From NCBI RefSeq assembly GCF_041807705.1, contig NZ_JBGTYY010000044.1, positions 1-14,953 of the forward strand: a DNA stretch of 14,953 bases, given 5' to 3'. The notes beneath the pieces are model-generated. The model made no database searches. It was not told where the DNA came from and saw only the letters and a list, made by a program, of their open reading frames with translations. Positions 1 to 6,291 of the stretch are shown here, one piece after another. How positions within the stretch are numbered: the first letter of the stretch is position 1; every line of letters begins with the position of its first letter. The stretch comes from Mannheimia sp041807705. Lineage in GTDB: Bacteria; Pseudomonadota; Gammaproteobacteria; Enterobacterales; Pasteurellaceae. A program made the position numbers and the translations under genes.

Positions 1-195
1 AAACCATATCAATGGCATTGAAAATTTTTGGAATCAAGCGAAGCGAGTACTCCGAAAATATAACGGAATTAACCGAAAAAATTTCCCTTTATTCTTGAAG
101 GAATGTGAATTCCGGTTTAACTTTGGTACACCAAAAGAACAGCTCAAAACGTTGCGAAAATGGTGTGAGATTTAGGGCTAATCTACTACAGCCCC
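1..195 (+). mobile_element. IS1595-family insertion sequence, one end only, inserted in oppA
   Basis: The element comprises the transposase 3' end plus a presumed terminal repeat at 176-195, GGCTAATCTACTACAGCCCC. Read inward from the oppA side this starts GGGGCTGTAG, the GGG-type terminus expected for this family. The junction is placed at 195/196 because the oppA protein match continues up to base 196 and then changes into the repeat. IS1595 elements usually make an 8-bp target duplication, which would be 196-203 here. The other end and the second copy of the duplication are outside the window, so this cannot be confirmed. Confidence 0.8.
2..175 (+). CDS. IS1595-family transposase, C-terminal fragment (runs off the left edge)
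   Basis: This is an open frame entering from the window edge, giving about 57 residues before a TAG stop. It reads NHINGIENFWNQAKRVLRKY near its start, then PLFLKECEFRFN, and ends LRKWCEI. The H-x-N-G-x-E-x-F-W motif and the LFLKECEFRFN block are characteristic of the C-terminal part of IS1595-family (IS1016-like) DDE transposases; the glutamate is probably the last catalytic acid of the triad. The stop codon directly abuts a terminal-repeat-like sequence (176-195), as expected for the 3' end of a small one-gene insertion sequence. The N-terminal part lies outside the window, so I cannot say whether the transposase is intact. The family is fairly certain; the exact element is not identified. 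Confidence 0.85.
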   Translation, partial: NHINGIENFWNQAKRVLRKYNGINRKNFPLFLKECEFRFNFGTPKEQLKTLRKWCEI

Positions 196-422
196 GAATC
201 TTTTGTTACTAAACCTTCAAATAATTGATACGTCACTTGAGATTCTGGTACGCCTTCAATTTTATGCGGGTCAAAGCTTGATGGCTCTGAACCATTATTA
301 ATTGTGATTTCTTGCTTTTCTGCAAGCACTGTGCCTTCAGGTACTTTTGCCGCAAATACATTAGCTGATAGGCCTAAAATTAATGAAGCAGCTAAGGCTG
401 AAAGAGGGAATTTTGATTGCAT
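196..422 (-). pseudogene. oppA: oppA 5' remnant: oligopeptide-binding protein, truncated by the IS
   Basis: This is the start of a periplasmic oligopeptide-binding protein of the Opp ABC transporter, which delivers peptides to the OppBCDF permease. Residues 1-24 are a Sec signal peptide (MQSKFPLSALAASLILGLSA, with cleavage likely after VFA). The mature start, with EGTVLAEKQEITINNG, EPSSFDPHK, EGVPESQ and LFEGLV, matches the N-terminus of SBP family 5 proteins and closely resembles Haemophilus OppA. OppA is normally about 540 residues; here the match ends after 75 codons, where two IS-derived residues and a TAG (186-188) follow. A GGAG ribosome binding site lies just upstream of the ATG. The remnant should yield only a useless peptide. 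The rest of oppA may lie beyond the IS, outside the window. Confidence 0.85.
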
Positions 423-532
423 ATTTAATCTCCATCTATGAATAATTATTTATGATTGCCATTAAATCAACTGAATATAGATCTTTCAAGTTTAGATATT
501 AGCTTATTTATTGCAAGCACATTTTTTTAAAT

Positions 533-550
533 TTGTGATAGATCTCACCT
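533..550. promoter_or_regulatory. CRP (cAMP receptor protein) binding site
   Basis: The sequence TTGTGATAGATCTCACCT contains TGTGA-N6-TCACC, matching 9 of 10 bases of the CRP consensus TGTGA-N6-TCACA. It is the ordinary TGTGA type (CRP-N), not the TGCGA type tied to competence genes in this family. Its centre is about 120 bp upstream of the oppA start and about 190 bp upstream of the leuC -35, so oppA is the likelier target. The promoter it would act on is not clear. Confidence 0.6.
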
Positions 551-730
551 TTTGCTGCAAAAACTTCCTAAAAATATAAATAAGAAAATAGCTCTATAAA
601 GTTTAATAATAACTAGATAACTTACTGCAACACACAACTTACACAGAATAATATACTAAACATCACTTAATAAAGCTATTTTTAGGCTTATTCAGCAGAA
701 TAAAAATCGTTATTTTCCGTAAAAATCTGT

Positions 731-759
731 TTTACTTTCTGTTTTTTAATCGTTATATT
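731..759 (+). promoter_or_regulatory. Probable sigma-70 promoter of leuCD
   Basis: A -35 TTTACT (731-736) and a -10 TATATT (754-759) are separated by 17 bp, ideal spacing, with 5/6-type matches at each box (-35 4/6, -10 5/6). Transcription would start near 766 and leave a leader of about 100 nt before the leuC ATG at 866. Confidence 0.5.
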
Positions 760-821
760 CTCTTTCACCTAAGCTAGCGGTTGGATTTTTCTAAAGCATT
801 GCAAATGATTTTACGAAAATA

Positions 822-830
822 ACCGCTTGT
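822..830 (-). repeat. Apl-type DNA uptake signal sequence (USS)
   Basis: The sequence is ACCGCTTGT, the complement of ACAAGCGGT. A degenerate inverted partner, AGCGGTT at 776-782, can pair with AACCGCT at 821-827. The arrangement resembles the other inverted USS pairs in the window. It lies in the putative leuC leader. Confidence 0.75.
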
Positions 831-865
831 ATTGCAAAATTATTCTTTTTGAGTTGGACTATTGT

Positions 866-2284
866 ATGCAACAAGCTAAAACACTATATCAAAAACTTTT
901 CGATTCACATATTGTTCACGAAGCAGAAGGCGAAACGCCGATTCTTTATATCAACCGCCACTTAATTCACGAAGTAACCAGCCCACAGGCTTTTGATGGT
1001 TTGCGTGTGGCTGGTCGTCAAGTTCGCCAAGTCAGTAAAACCTTCGGTACGATGGATCACAGTATTTCTACCCAAGTGCGTGATGTTCAGCAACTTGAAG
1101 GGCAAGCAAAGGTTCAAGTATTGGAATTAGAGAAAAACTGTGCCGAAAACGGCATTCCACTTTTCGATATTACTAAAAAGCAACAAGGTATTGTTCACGT
1201 TATGGGGCCAGAGCAAGGCTTGACATTACCGGGAATGACGATTGTGTGTGGCGACTCTCACACTGCCACTCACGGTGCTTTTGGTGCGCTGGCGTTCGGT
1301 ATCGGAACATCTGAAGTAGAACACGTTTTAGCAACTCAAACCTTAAAACAAGCCCGTGCAAAAAGTATGAAAGTGGAAGTTCGCGGTAAAGTAAACCTGG
1401 GCATTACAGCAAAAGATATCGTACTTGCGATTATCGGTAGAACGACAATGGCTGGCGGCACAGGTTATGTGGTGGAGTTTTGTGGCGAAGCCATTCGTGA
1501 TCTTTCAATGGAAGGTAGAATGACCGTATGTAATATGGCAATTGAGTTTGGTGCAAAAGCAGGTATTGTTGCCCCTGATGAAACTACCTTCGCTTACTTA
1601 AAAGGTCGCCCAAATGCACCAAAAGGTAAAGATTGGGACGATGCGGTTGAATATTGGAAAACACTAAAAACTGACGAAGGTGCGGTTTATGATGCTGAAG
1701 TGATTTTAGAAGCTAAAGATATTGCCCCGCAAGTCACTTGGGGAACCAACCCGGGCCAAGTTATCGGTATCGATGATGTGATCCCAAACCCTGAAGAGAT
1801 GGCAGATCCTGTAACCCGTGCTTCAGCAGAAAAAGCGTTAGCTTACATCGGCTTAGAACCACATACCGATATGAAAGATGTGCCGGTTGATCAAGTGTTC
1901 ATCGGCTCTTGTACCAATGCCCGTATTGAAGATTTGCGAGCAGCTGCAGCAGTAATGAAAGGGCGTAAAAAAGCGGATAATGTAAAACGCATTCTTGTTG
2001 TACCAGGTTCAGGCTTAGTGAAAGAGCAAGCTGAAAAAGAGGGCTTAGATAAAATCTTCATTGAAGCGGGGGCAGAATGGCGTAACCCGGGCTGTTCAAT
2101 GTGCTTAGGTATGAATGATGATATTTTAGGCGAATGGGAGCGTTGTGCTTCAACCTCAAACCGTAACTTTGAAGGTCGTCAAGGGCGTAATGGTCGCACC
2201 CACTTAGTTAGCCCGGTAATGGCTGCAGCAGCAGCCGTATTTGGTAAATTTGTTGATATTCGTAACGTTTCATTAAACGCATAA
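866..2284 (+). CDS. leuC: 3-isopropylmalate dehydratase large subunit LeuC
   Basis: With LeuD this forms isopropylmalate isomerase, which converts 2-isopropylmalate to 3-isopropylmalate in leucine synthesis, in the cytoplasm. The protein of 472 residues matches the enterobacterial LeuC length (about 466) and shows the aconitase-family signatures: CGDSHTATHGAFG near the first third, FIGSCTNARIEDLRAA with Cys349, and NPGCSMC with Cys410 and Cys413. The three cysteines hold the [4Fe-4S] cluster. I chose the ATG at 866 (MQQAKTLYQKLFD), which aligns with the usual MAKTLYEKLFD start; a TTG 13 codons upstream lies in the USS and adds residues not seen in the family. Ribosome binding is weak (GAG about 12 nt upstream). 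leuC is followed 12 nt later by leuD. No leuA or leuB is adjacent in the window. Confidence 0.97.
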   Translation: MQQAKTLYQKLFDSHIVHEAEGETPILYINRHLIHEVTSPQAFDGLRVAGRQVRQVSKTFGTMDHSISTQVRDVQQLEGQAKVQVLELEKNCAENGIPLFDITKKQQGIVHVMGPEQGLTLPGMTIVCGDSHTATHGAFGALAFGIGTSEVEHVLATQTLKQARAKSMKVEVRGKVNLGITAKDIVLAIIGRTTMAGGTGYVVEFCGEAIRDLSMEGRMTVCNMAIEFGAKAGIVAPDETTFAYLKGRPNAPKGKDWDDAVEYWKTLKTDEGAVYDAEVILEAKDIAPQVTWGTNPGQVIGIDDVIPNPEEMADPVTRASAEKALAYIGLEPHTDMKDVPVDQVFIGSCTNARIEDLRAAAAVMKGRKKADNVKRILVVPGSGLVKEQAEKEGLDKIFIEAGAEWRNPGCSMCLGMNDDILGEWERCASTSNRNFEGRQGRNGRTHLVSPVMAAAAAVFGKFVDIRNVSLNA

Positions 2285-2285
2285 T

Positions 2286-2291
2286 AGGAGG
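2286..2291 (+). promoter_or_regulatory. Strong leuD ribosome binding site
   Basis: A perfect AGGAGG begins 2 nt after the leuC stop codon and 5 nt before the leuD ATG. It is much stronger than the leuC signal, which should help balance the two subunits. Confidence 0.8.
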
Positions 2292-2296
2292 AAAAA

Positions 2297-2899
2297 ATGG
2301 CAGGTATTAAACAACATTCGGGCTTAGTCGTTCCTCTTGATGCAGCGAACGTGGATACTGATGCAATCATTCCAAAACAGTTCTTACAAGCCATTACCCG
2401 TGTGGGATTTGGTAAACACCTTTTCCACGAATGGCGTTATTTAGATGCAGCAGAAACGCAACCAAACCCTGATTTTGTGCTGAATTTTCCGCAATATCAA
2501 GGAGCAACCATTTTACTTGCCCGCAAAAATTTAGGTTGTGGTTCTTCTCGTGAACACGCTCCTTGGGCGTTGGCAGATTATGGCTTTAAAGTGATGATTG
2601 CCCCAAGTTTTGCAGATATTTTCTACAACAATAGCTTAAACAACCATATGCTTCCAATTAAATTAACGGAAGAAGAAGTGGAAGAAATCTTCCAATGGGT
2701 GTGGGCAAATGAAGGCAAACAAATTCACGTTGATTTAGAAGCGATGACGGTTACCGTTGGCGATAAAGTTTATACTTTTGAGCTAGATGAATTCCGTCGC
2801 CATTGCTTACTCAATGGTTTAGATAATATCGGCTTAACCCTTCAACACGAAGCAAAAATTGCCGAGTACGAAAGCAAAATTCCTGCATTCTTACGTTAA
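2297..2899 (+). CDS. leuD: 3-isopropylmalate dehydratase small subunit LeuD
   Basis: This is the swivel-domain small subunit of isopropylmalate isomerase, partner of LeuC. Its 200 residues equal the E. coli length (201). Visible family motifs are VDTDAIIPKQFL near the N-terminus, NLGCGSSREHAPWAL at about residues 77-91 (the substrate-recognition GSSREHA loop) and FADIFYNNSLNNHMLPI around 108-124. The start is certain from the AGGAGG just upstream. It is in the same transcript as leuC, and the hairpin at 2911-2942 ends the unit. Confidence 0.97.
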   Translation: MAGIKQHSGLVVPLDAANVDTDAIIPKQFLQAITRVGFGKHLFHEWRYLDAAETQPNPDFVLNFPQYQGATILLARKNLGCGSSREHAPWALADYGFKVMIAPSFADIFYNNSLNNHMLPIKLTEEEVEEIFQWVWANEGKQIHVDLEAMTVTVGDKVYTFELDEFRRHCLLNGLDNIGLTLQHEAKIAEYESKIPAFLR

Positions 2900-2910
2900 T
2901 TTCTTAATGA

Positions 2911-2942
2911 AAAACGGCTAGAATTTAAATTCTAGCCGTTTT
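2911..2942. terminator. Bidirectional intrinsic terminator after leuD
   Basis: A perfect 16+16 palindrome (AAAACGGCTAGAATTT and its complement) with a GC-rich ACGGCTAGA core, flanked by an A-run on the left and a T-run on the right. It can stop leuCD on the + strand and the lipoprotein transcript on the minus strand. Confidence 0.85.
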
Positions 2943-2954
2943 TTCTATTCTCAA

Positions 2955-3419
2955 TTAGCCCTCTCTGCACTCTAACCAAGCCAGATTATTTTTGTAATAA
3001 ACTGAGCTATGTTCACGAGCAACTAATTCTACATAACCACCCTCAATCGGTTGATATGAGCGGTAACGCACCTCAAACTTGCTTCCTCTTGCATTCAAAC
3101 TGATATTGGCAATATGGTCGAACGGATAGGGTTTTCCGCCATCAAGTTGGAAATAGATACCAAAATTCTCTTGCTTACGGCTTTCAGCCCAAAGAGGAAA
3201 ATAGGTTGCCAAATAAGAACTCTCCCCTGTGGCAAAATTCTTACAGTAATAGCTATATCGCTTATAATTTTTTGGATTATTTAGCTCCGCTTGGCTGATA
3301 TTCTCTTTTAAATATCCCACTTGTGGCTTGTGTTGTGTTGTTTTTTGTTGCTGTGATGGCGTACAAGCAAATAAGCCAATAACCGTTGTTGCCATTAAGG
3401 CAATTTTAAATTTGTGCAT
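2955..3419 (-). CDS. Small putative lipoprotein of unknown function
   Basis: A 154-residue protein with a lipoprotein signal peptide: a positive start (MHKFK), a hydrophobic run (IALMATTVIGLF) and a lipobox LFAC with the acylated Cys19. Ser/Pro follow the cysteine rather than Asp, so outer-membrane sorting is likely by the Lol +2 rule. The next 15 residues are Gln/Thr/Lys-rich linker. The rest is a compact domain with CKNFATGESSYLATYFP and C-terminal SVYYKNNLAWLECREG; Cys58 or so and the near-terminal Cys could form a disulfide. I do not recognise the family. A GGGA precedes the ATG. It is the last gene after dusA and the DUF2301 gene, 24 nt downstream of the latter. Confidence 0.75.
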   Translation of the reverse strand: MHKFKIALMATTVIGLFACTPSQQQKTTQHKPQVGYLKENISQAELNNPKNYKRYSYYCKNFATGESSYLATYFPLWAESRKQENFGIYFQLDGGKPYPFDHIANISLNARGSKFEVRYRSYQPIEGGYVELVAREHSSVYYKNNLAWLECREG

Positions 3420-3443
3420 AAAAATCCCGATAAAATATAAAAA

Positions 3444-3950
3444 TTATGGCTGATATTTAGTTTTATCGCCAATATCAAAATGTAGTGGCATTCGCCATTT
3501 TTGAATGCTTAACACTAAAAGTAACAAGCCACAAATCACACTTAGAATTTGAACCAATAAACTCCACCCTAATGCAAATGCAACCCATAAAATAGCCACT
3601 AGAATAGGCTGGAAGTTCAAGCCAAATACTCTAAAACAGAAATATTCTTTATAACTTAAACCACCAATAACCAGTAGCATCGCCCCCAAGGCTAATAATG
3701 GAAAATTAAAGATGTAGAAAAGTAGCCCTAACCACGCTGAAAATTGGAAAATCAGGCGGAATGTTTTGTCATACAAATGTAACGATGAAGCCAACATTGA
3801 ACCAGCCACTAATAAGCCAACAAGAGCCGTTGAGGTATAATAAGGCAACAAAAATAGCATTAATGTGGCTAATACAAAACCGCTACGGTAAACAACAACG
3901 GTTAAATAATCCCAAAAATCCATAGGCGATTTAATATGTGGATCTGCCAT
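3444..3950 (-). CDS. DUF2301-like integral membrane protein
   Basis: A 168-residue hydrophobic protein with about five to six membrane segments (around residues 22-40, 43-57, 68-82, 84-97, 112-130 and 131-147). A central GLSYKEYFCFRVFGLN segment resembles the conserved KE-x-x-CF block that I associate with the DUF2301 (COG5413) family. Its function is unknown. The start is supported by GGAG about 8 nt before the ATG. It lies 31 nt after dusA and 24 nt before the lipoprotein, so the three probably share a message. Membrane location is certain; the family name is from memory of the motif and is less so. Confidence 0.7.
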   Translation of the reverse strand: MADPHIKSPMDFWDYLTVVVYRSGFVLATLMLFLLPYYTSTALVGLLVAGSMLASSLHLYDKTFRLIFQFSAWLGLLFYIFNFPLLALGAMLLVIGGLSYKEYFCFRVFGLNFQPILVAILWVAFALGWSLLVQILSVICGLLLLVLSIQKWRMPLHFDIGDKTKYQP

Positions 3951-3981
3951 AACTTTCTCCTTAAATATCTATCCTCAAATC

Positions 3982-4959
3982 TTAGCCGATAAACGCAAGA
4001 GCTTGCTCAACTACTTCCACGCCAGCCTCTTGTTTAGTAGCATTTTCGCTTAAATGGCGACGCCATTGTCTCGCCCCTTTGCAATTCTGAAATGCTCCAA
4101 GCATATGACGAACAATATGATTTAAATAAACCCCTTTTGAAAGCTCTCTTTCAATATATGGGAACATCTTCTCCACAGCTTCCTTTGCCGTTACAAGCGG
4201 TCGATTTTCGTTAAAAATTTGCGAATCGATTTCGCCTAACATTGACGGATTTTGATAGGCTTCACGCCCAACCATAACACCATCAACAAATTGTAAATGT
4301 TGCTTGATCTCCTCAATAGTTCTAATACCGCCATTAATTGTAATATTAAGATGTGGAAAATCCCGTTTAAGTTGATACACTCGCTCATAATCCAGCGGAG
4401 GAATTTCACGGTTCTCTTTCGGGCTTAAGCCGGTAAGCCATGCTTTGCGGGCATGAACAATAAAATCATTGCTGTAAGGTTGTACTTTTTCGATAAAATC
4501 GCAGAGAAATTCATAACTATCGAGATCATCAATCCCAATACGGTGCTTAACCGTAACAGGAATCTCTACCGCATCTTTCATTGCCTTAATACAATCTGAC
4601 ACTAAATCTGCTTTTGCCATCAAACAAGCCCCAAACATACCGTTTTGCACTCGGTCTGACGGGCAACCGACATTTAAATTCACTTCCGCATAGCCTCGCT
4701 CTGCCACTAATTTAGCACAATGAGCAAGTTGTGCAGGATCACTTCCGCCTAATTGCAATGCCACAGGGTTTTCGCTTGGATCGTATTCCAGCAAATCATA
4801 TTTCGCGTGAATAATAGCAGGGGCGGTAATCATTTCCGTATAAAGCAAGGCATTTTTGCTAAATTGGCGATGAAAATAACGGCAGTGGCGAGTTGTCCAA
4901 TCTAGCATTGGAGCAACCGAAAAACGCCCTCGATAAAATTGTTGAGTATTCATATCCAT
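3982..4959 (-). CDS. dusA: tRNA-dihydrouridine(20/20a) synthase DusA
   Basis: An FMN- and NADPH-dependent enzyme that reduces U20/U20a in the tRNA D-loop. The 325-residue length is typical. N-terminal FYRGRFSVAPMLDWTTRHCR (about 8-27) is the DusA hallmark; ALQLGG, then NVGCPSDRVQNGMFGACLM with the catalytic Cys99; VKHRIGIDD; FIVHARKAWLTGLSPKENR; NGGI and DGVMVGREAYQNP, which bind FMN phosphate, follow in order of the TIM barrel, and a short helical C-terminal domain completes it. Two in-frame ATGs two codons apart (4959, 4953) are possible; neither has a good ribosome binding site. The coding region carries a USS at 4193-4201. It heads a probable transcript with the two downstream genes. Confidence 0.96.
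   Translation of the reverse strand: MDMNTQQFYRGRFSVAPMLDWTTRHCRYFHRQFSKNALLYTEMITAPAIIHAKYDLLEYDPSENPVALQLGGSDPAQLAHCAKLVAERGYAEVNLNVGCPSDRVQNGMFGACLMAKADLVSDCIKAMKDAVEIPVTVKHRIGIDDLDSYEFLCDFIEKVQPYSNDFIVHARKAWLTGLSPKENREIPPLDYERVYQLKRDFPHLNITINGGIRTIEEIKQHLQFVDGVMVGREAYQNPSMLGEIDSQIFNENRPLVTAKEAVEKMFPYIERELSKGVYLNHIVRHMLGAFQNCKGARQWRRHLSENATKQEAGVEVVEQALAFIG
4193..4201 (+). repeat. Apl-type USS inside dusA
   Basis: Perfect ACAAGCGGT followed by C, then an AT-rich tail containing AAAAATTTGCGAA like the extended Apl-type consensus. It is intragenic. Confidence 0.75.
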
Positions 4960-4971
4960 AAAATCAAAATA

Positions 4972-5017
4972 AAGCGGTTAAAAAATGGTAAAAATTTGCA
5001 AAAAGATAACCGCTTGT
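4972..5017. repeat. Inverted USS pair upstream of dusA
   Basis: AAGCGGTTA (4972-4980) is inverted against TAACCGCTT (5007-5015); the right arm extends into a full ACCGCTTGT USS at 5009-5017. The left arm has AAAGCGGT instead of ACAAGCGGT. The spacer contains AATTTGCAAAAA. On the minus strand this would form a 9-bp stem in the dusA leader, without a U-run, so a terminator role is not supported. Confidence 0.65.
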
Positions 5018-5118
5018 AACCCATAAAAACAGGCGGATATCATACTCGAAAAAGTAAGCCAAACATAGTTTTATCAGGGCTTATTGAATTCAGCTGCGTA
5101 ATTTCAAAACAGCTAAAA

Positions 5119-5134
5119 ACACAATATATAGTGG
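5119..5134. promoter_or_regulatory. NrdR box 1
   Basis: ACACAATATATAGTGG fits the NrdR box consensus acaCwAtATaTwGtgt at nearly every position (only the last base deviates). NrdR is the ATP/dATP-sensing repressor of ribonucleotide reductase operons, and its boxes normally occur in pairs upstream of nrd genes, as here. Confidence 0.8.
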
Positions 5135-5150
5135 TTATAAGACCATTTAA

Positions 5151-5166
5151 ACACAATATATTGAAA
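5151..5166. promoter_or_regulatory. NrdR box 2
   Basis: ACACAATATATTGAAA shares its first 11 bases with box 1 and keeps the central wAtATaTwG core; the right end is degenerate. It begins exactly 32 bp after box 1, about three helical turns, the spacing expected for cooperative NrdR binding. Confidence 0.78.
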
Positions 5167-5241
5167 AAAATTTACAAAATTATTTTCCTTTATAAATCAA
5201 TAGGCTAACAAAAACGAATAAAAAAGCTCAGTTGTCAAGTC

Positions 5242-5269
5242 TTGTTTTGAAACTTTTTTTGCATACAAT
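5242..5269 (+). promoter_or_regulatory. Probable nrdB promoter
   Basis: A -35 TTGTTT (5242-5247) and a -10 TACAAT (5264-5269) are 16 bp apart. Transcription would start near 5276, giving a leader of about 38 nt before the ATG at 5314. The NrdR boxes lie about 110-155 bp upstream of that start, further than usual, so a second promoter overlapping box 2 (TTGAAA at 5161) is possible. Confidence 0.4.
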
Positions 5270-5313
5270 CATCTCCCAGATTGAAACCAAACTTTAAGAT
5301 AGAGCCTAAGAAT

Positions 5314-6291
5314 ATGTCTAGAAATCTTTTCCAAAAACGCTTAAATATTAAGCCGTATGAGTATCCTGAGCTTCTTGAATTTAAAGATGCTATCCGCCAT
5401 TCTTATTGGTTACATACCGAGTTTAACTTTACGGGCGATATCCAAGATTATCGCACCACCATTAACGATCACGAACGCCACGTTCTAACCCGCGCAATGC
5501 TAGCGATTTCGCAAGTAGAAGTGAATGTAAAACGTTTCTGGGGTGAGTTATACCGTTATTTCCCAAAACCGGAAATGGACGATGTGGGCGGTACTTTCGC
5601 CGAAAGTGAAGTTCGTCATAAAGATGCTTATTCATTCTTATTGGAAAAGCTCGGCTTAAATGAGATGTTCAGCCAAATTCACGATATTGAGCCATTAATG
5701 AATCGTATTCGTTATATGGAAAGTTTTATGAAAGATAAAGATGCAGGTAAGGGCGAATTTGTTTTATCGCTAGTGCTGTTCTCTTTATTTGTTGAGCATA
5801 TTTCCTTATTCGGTCAATTCATTATTATGATGTCATTCAACAAGCATAAAAACCTATTTAAAGGGATTTCAAACGCGGTTGAAGCCACCTCAAAAGAAGA
5901 AGAGATTCACGGCAAATTTGGTATTGCGTTATACGAAATTTTGCGTGATGAACATAGTGAATTGTTTACCCCAGAATTCTTTGAAGATTTACAAACCCTT
6001 GCAACACAAGCATTTGAAGCTGAGCGTGGTATTTTAGATTGGATTTTCGAAGAAGGGGATTTAAGCTTTATCACCAAAGCGACGGTAGAAAATTACATTA
6101 AAAACCGTTACAACAATTCTTTAAGCATTTTAGGGTTAGAGCCGCCACACGACATCGACCCTGAATTATTAAAAGAGACTGAGTGGTTTGATATTGAAAT
6201 TCTTTCAACTAAAGAAACCGATTTCTTTAACAAACGTAGCACCGATTATTCTAAAAAAATGAAACAGATTACCGCAGATGACTTATTTTAA
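5314..6291 (+). CDS. nrdB: Class I ribonucleotide reductase small (radical) subunit, NrdB-type
   Basis: This is the R2 subunit, a four-helix-bundle ferritin-like protein that generates the radical used by the large subunit to make dNDPs. It has 325 residues. The metal ligands can be placed as Glu69 (SQVEV), Glu99 and His102 (ESEVRH), Glu161 (FVEH), and Glu196 and His199 (EEIH); Tyr106 is at the radical position (E-x-x-H-x-x-x-Y). E. coli R2 has Asp at the first ligand, so Glu69 is a difference. No N-terminal ATP cone is present. I chose ATG 5314 (MSRNLFQKRL); a TTG at 5281 would sit almost at the predicted transcription start. The C-terminus, ADDLF, resembles R2 tails that dock into R1. The gene overlaps nrdA by 14 nt, so the two are translationally coupled, and NrdR boxes precede it. 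Confidence 0.9.
   Translation: MSRNLFQKRLNIKPYEYPELLEFKDAIRHSYWLHTEFNFTGDIQDYRTTINDHERHVLTRAMLAISQVEVNVKRFWGELYRYFPKPEMDDVGGTFAESEVRHKDAYSFLLEKLGLNEMFSQIHDIEPLMNRIRYMESFMKDKDAGKGEFVLSLVLFSLFVEHISLFGQFIIMMSFNKHKNLFKGISNAVEATSKEEEIHGKFGIALYEILRDEHSELFTPEFFEDLQTLATQAFEAERGILDWIFEEGDLSFITKATVENYIKNRYNNSLSILGLEPPHDIDPELLKETEWFDIEILSTKETDFFNKRSTDYSKKMKQITADDLF

Larger units (their letters stand above)
423..865. promoter_or_regulatory. Divergent oppA-leuC intergenic region
   Basis: This is 443 bp of AT-rich non-coding DNA between the divergent oppA remnant and leuC. It holds the oppA ribosome binding site (GGAG, about 429-435 on the minus strand), a CRP site at 534-549, a probable leuC promoter at 731-759 and an Apl-type USS at 822-830 with a degenerate inverted partner at 776-782. 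I looked for a leucine-rich leader peptide of the leu attenuator type and found none. I see no RNA gene. Confidence 0.6.
4960..5313. promoter_or_regulatory. Divergent dusA-nrdB intergenic region
   Basis: This is 354 bp of AT-rich DNA. From left to right it holds an inverted USS pair (4972-5017), a possible dusA -10 (TATGAT on the minus strand, 5039-5044, with no convincing -35), two NrdR boxes (5119-5134 and 5151-5166) and a probable nrdB promoter (5242-5269). I see no small gene or RNA here. Confidence 0.6.

Noticed and set aside
805..822. Tiny frame (ATG ATT TTA CGA AAA TAA) in the leuC leader as a leucine leader peptide
   Set aside because: Only one Leu codon in five, no ribosome binding site, and no terminator/antiterminator pair downstream.
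5314..6291. NrdB as a metal-free (class Ie, DOPA-radical) R2
   Set aside because: Class Ie proteins replace three ligand glutamates by V/Q, P/S and K; all ligand carboxylates and histidines are present here.
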